A program made the translations under genes and the position numbers. Under the pieces are notes generated by a model, which saw nothing but the letters and a program-made list of their open reading frames with translations, did no database searches and had not been told where the DNA came from. Of a stretch of 64,000 bases of DNA, positions 34,978 to 44,580 are shown piece after piece. Source of the DNA: Streptomyces sp. NBC_00237 (GTDB lineage: Bacteria > Actinomycetota > Actinomycetes > Streptomycetales > Streptomycetaceae); the NCBI RefSeq assembly GCF_026342435.1, contig NZ_JAPEMT010000002.1, forward strand, positions 2,232,001 to 2,296,000. Reading direction: 5' to 3'. The number at the start of each line of letters is the position of its first letter. The first letter of the stretch is position 1.

Positions 34978-35634
34978 CTACTCGCTCCGGGACCGCTGCT
35001 GCCGTACGCCACCCACCCGGCCGGACGACTGCGGTCGTACGGAGGCAGGGGCGACGGCAGCGGGGGCGGCGGCACCGCGGGCGGCTGCCGACGCGGCCCG
35101 CTCCGCCTGCCTGCGCCCCATCTGCCGCACCTTGCGCACGCTGGCGACCAGCCCCGCGACCAGCGTTCCGCCGTACAGCCACCCCGCGTGCACGGCCAGC
35201 GCCGTCACCACGGCCATCAGCCGGCTGCCGAACCCGTCCGAGCCGCCCGCGATGGGCACCAGACCACAGGCGAACGCGATCGGCACGCTGATCGGCGCGG
35301 TCACCAGATCAGCGGGCCGCACCCACACAGCGGTCAACAAACTCACCGGCAAGAACAGCACCCCATACACAACCGGTGCCCCATCGAACAACGTCTGCAC
35401 CAGACACCCCACCACCACCATGGCCACCACGGCGAAGAGCCCCCCGCCGAGCCCCGTCAGCCGGGGATTGGGCAGCCGCCGCAGCGCGAGCACCACGGGC
35501 GCGACGGGCCGTGCGGGCCGCCCCGAGCCCCCGGAGCTCCGGTAGACGGCCGAGGTCTCGGCGGTGACCCCCTGCGCGGCGACGTGCTGCGGCCTGCGCT
35601 GCGGGGGGCGGGGACGGGTCCTGGGTTGCTCCAC
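34978..35634 (-). CDS. DUF6542-type membrane protein
   Basis: 218 aa. Basic Pro/Arg-rich N-terminus, about four membrane helices (from LTGLGGGLFAVVAMVVVGCL to VTALAVHAGWLYGGTLVAGLVASV) and an Ala/Arg-rich basic tail. GTG start (VEQPRTRP). It is convergent with ppgK and divergent from ychF. Function unknown. Confidence 0.75.
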   Translation of the reverse strand: MEQPRTRPRPPQRRPQHVAAQGVTAETSAVYRSSGGSGRPARPVAPVVLALRRLPNPRLTGLGGGLFAVVAMVVVGCLVQTLFDGAPVVYGVLFLPVSLLTAVWVRPADLVTAPISVPIAFACGLVPIAGGSDGFGSRLMAVVTALAVHAGWLYGGTLVAGLVASVRKVRQMGRRQAERAASAAARGAAAPAAVAPASVRPQSSGRVGGVRQQRSRSE

Positions 35635-35863
35635 CGGACCAACGTAGGTCGCCGGACTGGCGGATTCCGGGCTTGGACACGCCCTTTGGCCGACCTTGGC
35701 ACTGAGTTCGACGCCATCCGCCCGCCAGCGCCCCCCGCCGACCCCGGCAGCCCCCTCCTCCCCGTACGACACCCCCACCCGCCCGCCCGTAAACTGGGGG
35801 ATCGGTCGGCCCACCCCCGGGCCAGCACCAGCTCCTCTCTCTCCGCTACGGGAAGTCGCCAAC

Positions 35864-36952
<1,089 letters not shown>

Positions 36953-36996
36953 CAGAAACCTGCCGTACGCCGTCCCGGCGTCCGGCAGGACCGGTG

Positions 36997-37044
36997 ACAC
37001 ACGTCGTCCCCCGCCCGGTGGTCCAGGCGGGGGACGACGTGTGT
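36997..37044 (+). terminator. ychF terminator
   Basis: Perfect 19-bp inverted repeat (arm ACACACGTCGTCCCCCGCC) with 10-nt loop, 44 nt beyond the ychF stop. Confidence 0.9.
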
Positions 37045-37097
37045 GCGGGCTCCGTGGACCCGGGGGCGGGGTGTGAGCCCTGCCACGATCATCCCGG

Positions 37098-37132
37098 TTT
37101 AGTTGAAACTTAACCTAATGCTGGTCTACGGT
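37098..37132 (+). promoter_or_regulatory. Promoter/operator of the nitroreductase gene
   Basis: An AT-rich island: TTTAGTTGAAACTTAACCTA at 37098-37117 (imperfect dyad AGTTGAA/CTTAACCT). TTGAAA (37103-37108) and TACGGT (37127-37132) form a -35/-10 pair with 18-nt spacing, 43 nt before the ATG. The dyad overlapping the -35 suggests repressor control, possibly MarR-type. Confidence 0.55.
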
Positions 37133-37175
37133 GGCGTCATCGCTTGATCCTCCGCACGTTTGGAAGGCATGACGC

Positions 37176-37766
37176 ATGTCCCTCGTTCTTGACCCCGCCG
37201 CCCAGGACCTCCTCTTCCGTGAGGCCCGCACCGCCAACACGTTCACCGACGAGCCGGTGACCGAGGAGCAGGTCCAGGCGATCTACGACCTGGTCAAGTA
37301 CGGCCCGACCGCGTTCAACCAGTCGCCGCTGCGCATCACGCTGGTCCGTTCCGAGGAGGCGCGTGAGCGTCTGGTCGGGCTGATGGCCGAGGGCAACCAG
37401 CCCAAGACCCGCACCGCTCCGCTGGTCGCGATCCTGTCCGCCGACAACGAGTTCCACGAGGAGCTCCCGGCACTGTTCCCGCACTTCCCGCAGGCCAAGG
37501 ACGCCTTCTTCTCCGAGCGTCCGGTCCGCGAGCAGGCCGCGCTGATCAACGCCACCCTCCAGGCCGGTTACTTCATCGTCGGCGTGCGCGCCGCCGGTCT
37601 GGCCGCCGGTCCGATGACGGGCTTCGACTTCGCCGCCGTCCAGAAGGAGTTCCTGGACGACGACCACACCCCGCTGATGGTCATCAACATCGGCAAGCCG
37701 GGCGACGACGCCTGGTTCCCGCGCTCCCCGCGTCTGGCGCTGGACGAGGTCATCACGACCGTCTGA
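37176..37766 (+). CDS. Nitroreductase-family protein, malonic semialdehyde reductase-like
   Basis: 196 aa FMN-dependent oxidoreductase. Sequence features: EARTANTFTDEPVTEEQVQ, YGPTAFNQSPLRITLV, AGLAAGPMTGFD and FPRSPRLALDEVI, close to RutE/HadB-like reductases. Probably reduces small aldehydes or quinones with NAD(P)H. Own promoter and terminator. Confidence 0.9.
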   Translation: MSLVLDPAAQDLLFREARTANTFTDEPVTEEQVQAIYDLVKYGPTAFNQSPLRITLVRSEEARERLVGLMAEGNQPKTRTAPLVAILSADNEFHEELPALFPHFPQAKDAFFSERPVREQAALINATLQAGYFIVGVRAAGLAAGPMTGFDFAAVQKEFLDDDHTPLMVINIGKPGDDAWFPRSPRLALDEVITTV

Positions 37767-37788
37767 GTCCGCGTACGCGCACGAGGAA

Positions 37789-37820
37789 GGGGCCGTCGCA
37801 CCGGAAGGTGCGGCGGCCCC
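37789..37820 (+). terminator. Terminator between nitroreductase and DUF4245 genes
   Basis: 14-bp stem (GGGGCCGTCGCACC with GGTGCGGCGGCCCC, one mismatch), loop GGAA, followed by TTTCG. Lies between convergent genes and can serve both. Confidence 0.85.
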
Positions 37821-37827
37821 TTTCGCG

Positions 37828-38382
37828 CTACTCCGGGTTCGCCGGGGAGGGCGTGGGCGCCGTCGGCTTCGCCTTCAGGGCCGCGGCCATCTCCGCGAGG
37901 CGCGCGTCCTTCGCCGTACCGAGGACGACCGTCGTCGCGTCCTTGTCGGTGCGGACCAGGGCGTCGTACTTCTCGCCCTTCCAGACCTGCCACTGGGCGC
38001 CGCCGACCTGCTGCGTCTTCCCCGTGTTCGTCGCCTTGAGCGTGACCTCGGGAACGTACTTCGCCGGGTCGTTCGTCGACTGCTCGACCGCGACGTACTC
38101 CTTCTCCGGGTCGAGGAAGCCCAGGTGCCACGCCTTGCCCTTGTTGCCCCGGTACGTCACCGAGGTCGCACGCCACTCCTTGGACAGGCCCTGCGGGGCG
38201 AGCACCGGGTAGGGGGCGGAACGCTGGGCGGTGCTGAGCTCGACCCGGTAGTCGACCGTCTTGAGGGGGTCGGCGTTCTCGTTGTGCGGGATGACGGTGT
38301 AAACGCCGGCGACGACGGCCCCGATGACCAGCATCGAGAGCACCATGTCCCGGATCTTCTGATTGCCACGCTTCGCTGCCAC
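37828..38382 (-). CDS. DUF4245 membrane-anchored protein
   Basis: About 184 aa. N-terminal KRGNQKIRDMVLSMLVIGAVVAGVYTVI gives one membrane anchor; the rest is extracytoplasmic (YRVELSTAQRSAPYPVLAP, WHLGFLDPEKEYVAVEQS). Start GTG 38382 gives MAAKRGNQ, with GGGGGA upstream; ATG 38400 is an alternative. Divergent from glpX, a common actinobacterial arrangement. Function unknown. Confidence 0.85.
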   Translation of the reverse strand: MAAKRGNQKIRDMVLSMLVIGAVVAGVYTVIPHNENADPLKTVDYRVELSTAQRSAPYPVLAPQGLSKEWRATSVTYRGNKGKAWHLGFLDPEKEYVAVEQSTNDPAKYVPEVTLKATNTGKTQQVGGAQWQVWKGEKYDALVRTDKDATTVVLGTAKDARLAEMAAALKAKPTAPTPSPANPE

Positions 38383-38564
38383 ACATCCATGGTCCCCCAT
38401 GGGGTCCGGCGGCTCCGTCGCGGCCCCGGGGTGCACGGGACGTAACCGATATGCCGCTCATACGTGCACCCCCTCTGCTCATTTTGTCGATGTACGGATA
38501 GAGTCGCACTACCGCCGCCGCACCCGTGCAGCCACACAGGCAGAACAGAAAGGGTCGCTCACCG

Positions 38565-39596
38565 ATGACCGAGCACCAGCTCCCGTCGCAGCTCGAAGTA
38601 CCCGCCGAGGCTCCCGACCGCAACCTCGCCCTTGAGCTCGTACGCGTCACCGAGGCCGCCGCCATGGCCGCCGGTCGCTGGGTGGGCCGCGGCGACAAGA
38701 ACGGTGCGGACGGTGCGGCGGTCAACGCCATGCGCACCCTCGTCTCGACCGTCTCGATGAACGGCGTCGTCGTCATCGGCGAGGGCGAGAAGGACGAAGC
38801 GCCCATGCTCTACAACGGGGAGCGCATCGGCGACGGCACCGGCGCCGAGGTCGACATCGCGGTCGACCCGATCGACGGCACGACGCTCAACGCCAAGGGC
38901 ATGCCCAACGCCATCGCCGTACTGGCGGCCGCCGATCGCGGGACGATGTTCGACCCGTCGGCGGTCTTCTACATGGACAAACTGGTCACGGGCCCCGAGG
39001 CGGCGGACTTCGTCGACATCAACGCCCCCGTGGCGGTCAACATCCGCCGGGTCGCCAAGGCCAAGAACTCCACGCCCGAGGACGTCACGGTCATGATCCT
39101 GGACCGTCCCCGCCACGAGGGGATAGTCAAGGAGATCCGGGAGACCGGGGCGCGGATCAAGTTCATCTCGGACGGCGACGTCGCCGGTTCGATCATGGCG
39201 GTCCGGGAAGGGACCGGCGTCGACCTGCTGATGGGTGTCGGCGGCACGCCGGAAGGCATCATCAGCGCCTGCGCGATCAAGTGCCTCGGCGGCACCATCC
39301 AGGGCAAGCTGTGGCCCAAGGACGAAGCGGAGCGCCAGCGCGCCATCGACGCGGGGCACGACCTGGACCGCGTCCTGCACACGAACGACCTGGTCAGCGG
39401 GGAGAACGTGTTCTTCGTCGCCACCGGTATCACCGACGGTGAGCTGCTGCGCGGCGTGCGCTACCGGTCCGCGACCGCGACCACGCAGTCGCTCGTGATG
39501 CGCTCGAAGTCCGGGACGATCCGCCAGATCGACTCCGTGCACCGGCTGTCCAAGCTGCGTGCGTACAGCGCCATCGACTTCGACCGCGCGAAGTAG
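38565..39596 (+). CDS. glpX: Class II fructose-1,6-bisphosphatase
   Basis: 343 aa. Gluconeogenic phosphatase. Metal-binding motifs VVIGEGEKDEAPM and VDPIDGTTLNAKGMPNAIAV and GVGGTPEGI are those of GlpX. ATG 38565 with AAAGGG. Divergent from the DUF4245 gene; convergent with the WhiB gene over a shared terminator. Confidence 0.97.
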   Translation: MTEHQLPSQLEVPAEAPDRNLALELVRVTEAAAMAAGRWVGRGDKNGADGAAVNAMRTLVSTVSMNGVVVIGEGEKDEAPMLYNGERIGDGTGAEVDIAVDPIDGTTLNAKGMPNAIAVLAAADRGTMFDPSAVFYMDKLVTGPEAADFVDINAPVAVNIRRVAKAKNSTPEDVTVMILDRPRHEGIVKEIRETGARIKFISDGDVAGSIMAVREGTGVDLLMGVGGTPEGIISACAIKCLGGTIQGKLWPKDEAERQRAIDAGHDLDRVLHTNDLVSGENVFFVATGITDGELLRGVRYRSATATTQSLVMRSKSGTIRQIDSVHRLSKLRAYSAIDFDRAK

Positions 39597-39639
39597 GCGG
39601 TACGAGAAGCAGGCGGTACGAGCGGTACGAACGCCGCGA

Positions 39640-39677
39640 GGAGGGGCGGCCACCCGAAGCGAGGTGGCCGCCCCTCC
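39640..39677. terminator. Bidirectional terminator glpX / whiB-like
   Basis: Perfect 15-bp inverted repeat (arm GGAGGGGCGGCCACC, loop 8 nt) between two converging stop codons. Confidence 0.9.
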
Positions 39678-39698
39678 GGCGTACAACAGGTGAGCGGG

Positions 39699-40082
39699 TC
39701 AGCCCGCGATGCGGTGGTCGCCCGCGCCCGGAGCGGCCTTGAGTTCCATCTCGCGCCTGCGCCGCCTGGCCAGGACCACCCGGCGCTCGGCGGCGGTGAG
39801 GCCGCCCCAGACGCCGTACGGCTCGGGCTGGAGGAGTGCGTGCTCGCGGCACGCGATCATCACCGGACAGCGGGCGCAGACCCGCTTCGCGGCCTCCTCG
39901 CGGGCCAGCCGGGAAGCGGTCGGCTCCTTCGACGGGGCGAAGAACAGCCCGGCTTCGTCCCGGCGGCACACCGCCTCCGTGTGCCATGGGCCGGCCTGGT
40001 CCCGCTGATCACGGACCGGTGCCGGGACGCGTTGCGCGGGCACGGCGGCGACCTGCAAGGACTGATGCGGCGGTTGCAGCAC
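39699..40082 (-). CDS. WhiB-family iron-sulfur transcription factor
   Basis: 127 aa. Four cluster cysteines at 39, 69, 72 and 78 (C-x29-C-x2-C-x5-C), the GVWGG turn at 90-94, and the basic C-terminal motif RRVVLARRRRRE for DNA contact. WhiB proteins bind [4Fe-4S] and partner the primary sigma factor. GTG start with AGGAG. Beside glpX this may be the ortholog of S. coelicolor wblI, which is an inference from gene order. Confidence 0.94.
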   Translation of the reverse strand: MLQPPHQSLQVAAVPAQRVPAPVRDQRDQAGPWHTEAVCRRDEAGLFFAPSKEPTASRLAREEAAKRVCARCPVMIACREHALLQPEPYGVWGGLTAAERRVVLARRRRREMELKAAPGAGDHRIAG

Positions 40083-40264
40083 GGTCTACTCCTGACGACG
40101 GCTTCGCGAGCGAGCGACGATGCGCAGTCCCTACCCGCTGTGCCGACGCCTATGCACAGGGTTTCGAACCATGTCCAGTACGCGTCACCCCCGGCGCGTC
40201 CGCCAAGGGGCCGTCGGGCCTCCCCAGGACGCCCCTCAGGGAGTCCGGGGGCGCCGTCCGCCCG

Positions 40265-40960
40265 TCAGTGGCCGAGGTGCTTGCGCAGGCGGTCGTGCAG
40301 GTCGGCGATCAGCTTGCCGCGCTTGGGCTTCGCCTCGATGTTGCCGAGGACCGCGAGACCGTTGACGACCACGACGGGGGCCTCGGGATCGGCGGCCTCC
40401 AGGGTGCGGATCTCGAAGTTGCCGAGGATTCCGTTGCCGTTGCCGCGCAGGGTGATGTTCTCCGGGACCGTGATCTCGACGTTCCCGAAGACCGAGGTCG
40501 CGTTGATGGTGGTGAGGCGCTGCGAGAACAGGGCCTCGGTCAGGTCGATCTCGATGTTCCCGAAGAGCGCGAAGGCGTTCGTACGGGCGCCGATGCGCCA
40601 GCGGCCCTTGCGGGTGGTGCTGCTGAAGACGGACACCAGGCTCTCGGTGGGCTCGGAGGGCTGACCGCCGTCGTACGGGGCGTACCCGGACGAGGGCGCG
40701 GCGGCCTGCGCGGGCGGCGCGCCCGGTACCGGCAAGTCCCTTACCAGCGGCTCCAGTTCGGCCATCGTCTTGGCGCGGTAGACCGCGTCGATGCGCTCGC
40801 CGTGCTCCTCGGCGTCGAGCCGTCCCTCGGCCATCGCCTCGCGCAGGATGTCCGCGACGCGGTCGCGGTCGGCGTCGGAGGCGCGGAGGGAGGCGGCCGG
40901 AGGTCCGGCGGGGGGCTCCGCGTACGGGAGGGTCGGCTGGGGCTTCTTTTCGAGGTCCAC
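40265..40960 (-). CDS. DUF1707 plus LiaF-like C-terminal domain protein
   Basis: 231 aa, no membrane segment. Residues 25-75 (LRASDADRDRVADILREAMA) form the DUF1707 motif. The C-terminal half has repeating beta-strands (FALFGNIEIDL, TSVFGNVEITVPEN, GILGNFEIRT, LAVLGNIEAKP) as in LiaF/YvqF cell-wall-stress proteins. GTG start lies just behind a TACGGT hexamer with no ribosome site, so leaderless translation is possible. Confidence 0.85.
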   Translation of the reverse strand: MDLEKKPQPTLPYAEPPAGPPAASLRASDADRDRVADILREAMAEGRLDAEEHGERIDAVYRAKTMAELEPLVRDLPVPGAPPAQAAAPSSGYAPYDGGQPSEPTESLVSVFSSTTRKGRWRIGARTNAFALFGNIEIDLTEALFSQRLTTINATSVFGNVEITVPENITLRGNGNGILGNFEIRTLEAADPEAPVVVVNGLAVLGNIEAKPKRGKLIADLHDRLRKHLGH

Positions 40961-41137
40961 CCCACTACCGTACCGAAACGCGATAGATCGCGATAGGGGG
41001 CGGGACGGGAACGGCCGGGGCGGGCAGGTGAGGCGGACCTCACCCGCGAGGCGGTTCGACCGCGTCATACGCTGAGAGGTGCGCTGCCAATGGGGGCATG
41101 CGTAGATGTCTGCCTGCCTAGTGAGGGATTGGCCGAA

Positions 41138-42811
41138 ATGCCAGAGTTTGCGTACTCCGATCTGCTGCCGCTGGGAGAGGACGCCACGCCCTACCGGCTG
41201 GTGACCTCCGAGGGTGTCTCCACCTTCGAGGCCGACGGTCGTACGTTCCTCAAGGTCGAGCCGGAGGCACTGAGGAAGCTGGCCGCCGAGGCCATGCACG
41301 ACATCTCGCACTACCTGCGGCCCGCGCACCTGGCGCAGCTGCGGCGGATCATCGACGACCCGGAGGCTTCGGGCAACGACAAGTTCGTCGCGCTGGACCT
41401 GCTGAAGAACGCGAACATCGCGGCGGCGGGCGTACTGCCGATGTGCCAGGACACGGGTACGGCGATCGTGATGGGCAAGCGCGGGCAGAACGTCCTCACC
41501 GAGGGTGGGGACGAGGAGGCGCTGTCGCACGGGATCTTCGACGCGTACACGAAGCTGAATCTGCGGTACTCGCAGATGGCGCCGCTGACCATGTGGGACG
41601 AGAAGAACACCGGGTCGAACCTGCCCGCGCAGATCGAGCTGTACGCGACCGACGGGGGCGCGTACAAGTTCTTGTTCATGGCGAAGGGCGGGGGGTCGGC
41701 GAACAAGTCGTTCCTGTTCCAGGAGACGAAGGCCGTTCTGAACGAGGCTTCGATGATGAAGTTCCTGGAGGAGAAGATCCGGTCGCTGGGGACGGCGGCC
41801 TGTCCGCCGTACCACCTGGCGATCGTGGTCGGGGGTACGTCGGCCGAGTTCGCGCTGAAGACCGCGAAGTACGCGTCGGCGCACTACCTGGACGAGCTGC
41901 CGTCGGAGGGGTCGGCGACCGGGCACGGGTTCCGGGACCAGGAGCTGGAGCAGAAGGTCTTCGAGCTGACGCAGAAGATCGGGATCGGGGCGCAGTTCGG
42001 CGGCAAGTACTTCTGCCACGACGTGCGGGTGGTGCGGCTGCCGAGGCACGGGGCTTCGCTGCCGGTGGCGATCGCGGTGTCGTGCTCGGCGGACCGGCAG
42101 GCGACGGCGAAGATCACGGCCGAGGGCGTCTTCCTGGAGGAGCTGGAGAAGGATCCGGCGAGGTTCCTGCCGGACACGACGGACGAGCACCTCGCGTCCG
42201 ACGCGGACGAGGACGTCGTACGGATCGATCTGAATCGGCCGATGGACGACGTGCTGGCCGAGCTGACCAAGTACCCGGTGAAGACGCGGCTCTCTCTGAC
42301 CGGACCGCTCGTCGTGGCGCGGGACATCGCGCACGCGAAGATCAAGGAGCGGCTGGACGCGGGCGAGGAGATGCCGCAGTACCTGAAGGACCACCCGGTG
42401 TACTACGCCGGGCCCGCGAAGACGCCCGAAGGGTACGCGTCGGGGTCGTTCGGGCCGACGACGGCCGGGCGGATGGACTCGTACGTCGAGCAGTTCCAGG
42501 CGGCGGGCGGCTCGAAGGTGATGCTGGCGAAGGGGAACCGGTCGAAGCAGGTGACCGATGCGTGTGCCGCGCACGGGGGCTTCTACCTGGGGTCGATCGG
42601 TGGGCCTGCGGCGCGGCTGGCGCAGGACTGCATCAAGAAGGTCGAGGTCGTCGAGTACGAGGAGCTGGGGATGGAGGCGGTGTGGCGGATCGAGGTCGAG
42701 GACTTCCCCGCTTTTGTGGTCGTGGACGACAAGGGCAATGACTTCTTCACGGCTCCGGCGGCTTCGCCGTTGGTGACGAGCATTCCCGTGCGGGGGCCGG
42801 GGATGGCGTAG
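41138..42811 (+). CDS. Class I fumarate hydratase (iron-sulfur)
   Basis: 557 aa. Cluster cysteines are in VLPMCQDTGTA, TAACPPYHLA and AVSCSADR; the C-terminal beta domain has GPTTAGRMDSYV. Oxygen-labile [4Fe-4S] fumarase interconverting fumarate and malate. ATG 41138 preferred, with GAGGGA upstream. Faces the class II enzyme gene fumC; the interspersed module follows 19 nt after the stop. Confidence 0.95.
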   Translation: MPEFAYSDLLPLGEDATPYRLVTSEGVSTFEADGRTFLKVEPEALRKLAAEAMHDISHYLRPAHLAQLRRIIDDPEASGNDKFVALDLLKNANIAAAGVLPMCQDTGTAIVMGKRGQNVLTEGGDEEALSHGIFDAYTKLNLRYSQMAPLTMWDEKNTGSNLPAQIELYATDGGAYKFLFMAKGGGSANKSFLFQETKAVLNEASMMKFLEEKIRSLGTAACPPYHLAIVVGGTSAEFALKTAKYASAHYLDELPSEGSATGHGFRDQELEQKVFELTQKIGIGAQFGGKYFCHDVRVVRLPRHGASLPVAIAVSCSADRQATAKITAEGVFLEELEKDPARFLPDTTDEHLASDADEDVVRIDLNRPMDDVLAELTKYPVKTRLSLTGPLVVARDIAHAKIKERLDAGEEMPQYLKDHPVYYAGPAKTPEGYASGSFGPTTAGRMDSYVEQFQAAGGSKVMLAKGNRSKQVTDACAAHGGFYLGSIGGPAARLAQDCIKKVEVVEYEELGMEAVWRIEVEDFPAFVVVDDKGNDFFTAPAASPLVTSIPVRGPGMA

Positions 42812-42829
42812 GGCCTCGCCGGAGGCGCT

Positions 42830-43052
42830 GGCGGGGGGCTGGGGTTACTGCCGGGGGCTCCGCCCCCGGACCCCCGCCCGCCTTCGGCGGGTTGAGGCCC
42901 CTGCCCCGCCCCTTCACCTAAAGCGCTCGCCGCGCGGCGGGTGGGTGGGTTTGTGCGTGCGGGTGCGTTGGGGCTGGGCGCGCAGTTCCCCGCGCCCCTG
43001 ACGGGGCACGGAGCGCCCGCGCGGCGGAGCCGCACAGTGATACAGCCCCACC
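42830..43052 (+). repeat. Interspersed 3'-end module, copy D (most complete)
   Basis: Order: GGGGTTACTG, hairpin CCGGGGGC-TCC-GCCCCCGG (42851-42869), hairpin CCCGCC-TTC-GGCGGG (42877-42891), CCCCTTCACCTAAAGCGCT (42910-42928), CGCCGCGCGG, GGGTGGGTGG, GTGCGGGTGCGTTGGGGCTG, GCGCAGTTCCCCGCGCCCCT (42979-42998), GCGGCGGAGCCGCACA and ATACAGCCCC. Lies 3' of the class I fumarase in its orientation. Confidence 0.95.
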
Positions 43053-43059
43053 CCCCGTC

Positions 43060-44472
43060 CTACGGCCTCGTCATGCTCAGGACGTCGAGGGCGGCGTCGA
43101 GTTGGGACTCCGTGAGGTCGCCTCGGGCGATGTAGCCGTTCTCCAGGACGACCTCGCGGATCGTTTTGCGTTCGGCGATCGCCCGCTTGGCGACCTTCGC
43201 CGCCTCCTCGTAGCCGATGTACTTGTTGAGGGGGGTGACGACGGAGGGGGACGACTCCGCGTATTCCAGGGCGCGTTCGACGTTGGCCGTGATGCCGTCG
43301 ACCGTGCGGTCAGCCAGGAGGCGGGTGGAGTTGGCGAGGAGGCGGATGGATTCGAGGAGGTTCTTGGCGATGACGGGGAGCATGACGTTCAGCTCGAAGT
43401 TGCCCGCCGCGCCCGCCACCGCGACCGTGGTGTCGTTGCCCGTGACTTGGGCGGCGACCATCAACACCGCTTCCGGGACTACCGGGTTGACCTTCCCCGG
43501 CATGATCGAGGAGCCCGGCTGGAGGTCCGGGAGGTTGATTTCGGCCAAGCCCGTGCGGGGGCCGCTCGACATCCAGCGGAGGTCGTTGGCGATCTTGGTG
43601 AGGGAGACGGCGATGGTGCGGAGCTGGCCGGAGGTCTCCACCAGGCCGTCCCTGGCGCCCTGGGCCTCGAAGTGGTCGCGGGCTTCCGTGAGGGGCAGGC
43701 CCGTGGCGCGGGCGACCTCGGCGATGACAGCGGCGGAGAAGCCGGGCGGGGTGTTGATTCCGGTGCCCACCGCCGTGCCGCCCAGCGGGAGTTCGGCGAG
43801 GCGCGGGAGCGAGGCGCGGAGGCGTTCGACGCCGTAGCGGATCTGGGCCGCGTAGCCGCCGAACTCCTGGCCCAGGGTGACCGGGGTCGCGTCCATGAGG
43901 TGGGTGCGGCCGGACTTCACGACGTCGGAGAACTCGGAGGACTTGCGGTCGAGGGCCGCCGCGAGGTGGTCGAGGGACGGGATCAGGTCGTGGGTGACGG
44001 CCGCCGTCGCCGCGATGTGGATCGAGGACGGGAACACGTCGTTGGACGACTGCGACGCGTTGACGTGGTCGTTGGGGTGGACGGAGGGGCCGCCCGAGGC
44101 CGTGAGGCGTTCCGAGGCGAGAGTGGCGACGACCTCGTTCATGTTCATGTTGGAGGAGGTGCCGGAGCCGGTCTGGAAGACGTCCACCGGGAAGTGGGCG
44201 TCCCAGTCTCCGTCGGCCACCTCGTCGGCGGCGCTCGCGATCGCGCCCGCGACGTCCTTGTCCAGAACGCCCAGTTCGGCGTTGACCTTCGCGGCGGCCG
44301 ACTTGATCCGGGCCAGGGCCTCGATGTGCGCGCGTTCCAGGTGCTGGCCGGAGATCGGGAAGTTCTCCACGGCCCGTTGGGTCTGCGCGCGCCACTTGGC
44401 GTGGGCGGGGACCCGTACCTCCCCCATCGAGTCGTGTTCGATCCGGTGGTCCCGGGAGTCGTTGTTCGTCAT
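43060..44472 (-). CDS. fumC: Class II fumarate hydratase
   Basis: 470 aa of the fumarase/aspartase superfamily. Signature GSSIMPGKVNP, with TGSGTSSNMNMNEV, SQSSNDVFPSSIH and GRTHLMDATPVTLGQEF around the active site. Iron-independent and oxygen-stable, it complements the adjacent class I enzyme. AGGAGG upstream of ATG 44472. Confidence 0.96.
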   Translation of the reverse strand: MTNNDSRDHRIEHDSMGEVRVPAHAKWRAQTQRAVENFPISGQHLERAHIEALARIKSAAAKVNAELGVLDKDVAGAIASAADEVADGDWDAHFPVDVFQTGSGTSSNMNMNEVVATLASERLTASGGPSVHPNDHVNASQSSNDVFPSSIHIAATAAVTHDLIPSLDHLAAALDRKSSEFSDVVKSGRTHLMDATPVTLGQEFGGYAAQIRYGVERLRASLPRLAELPLGGTAVGTGINTPPGFSAAVIAEVARATGLPLTEARDHFEAQGARDGLVETSGQLRTIAVSLTKIANDLRWMSSGPRTGLAEINLPDLQPGSSIMPGKVNPVVPEAVLMVAAQVTGNDTTVAVAGAAGNFELNVMLPVIAKNLLESIRLLANSTRLLADRTVDGITANVERALEYAESSPSVVTPLNKYIGYEEAAKVAKRAIAERKTIREVVLENGYIARGDLTESQLDAALDVLSMTRP

Positions 44473-44580
44473 GGGTTACGACACCTCCTGTAAAAGTTGA
44501 GCAGTTGTCTGGTTCTGGCTATTCCCAAGTCGACTACCGGCCAGTAAATACCTCGGGTAACAACCAACCGGGGAGGCGCA

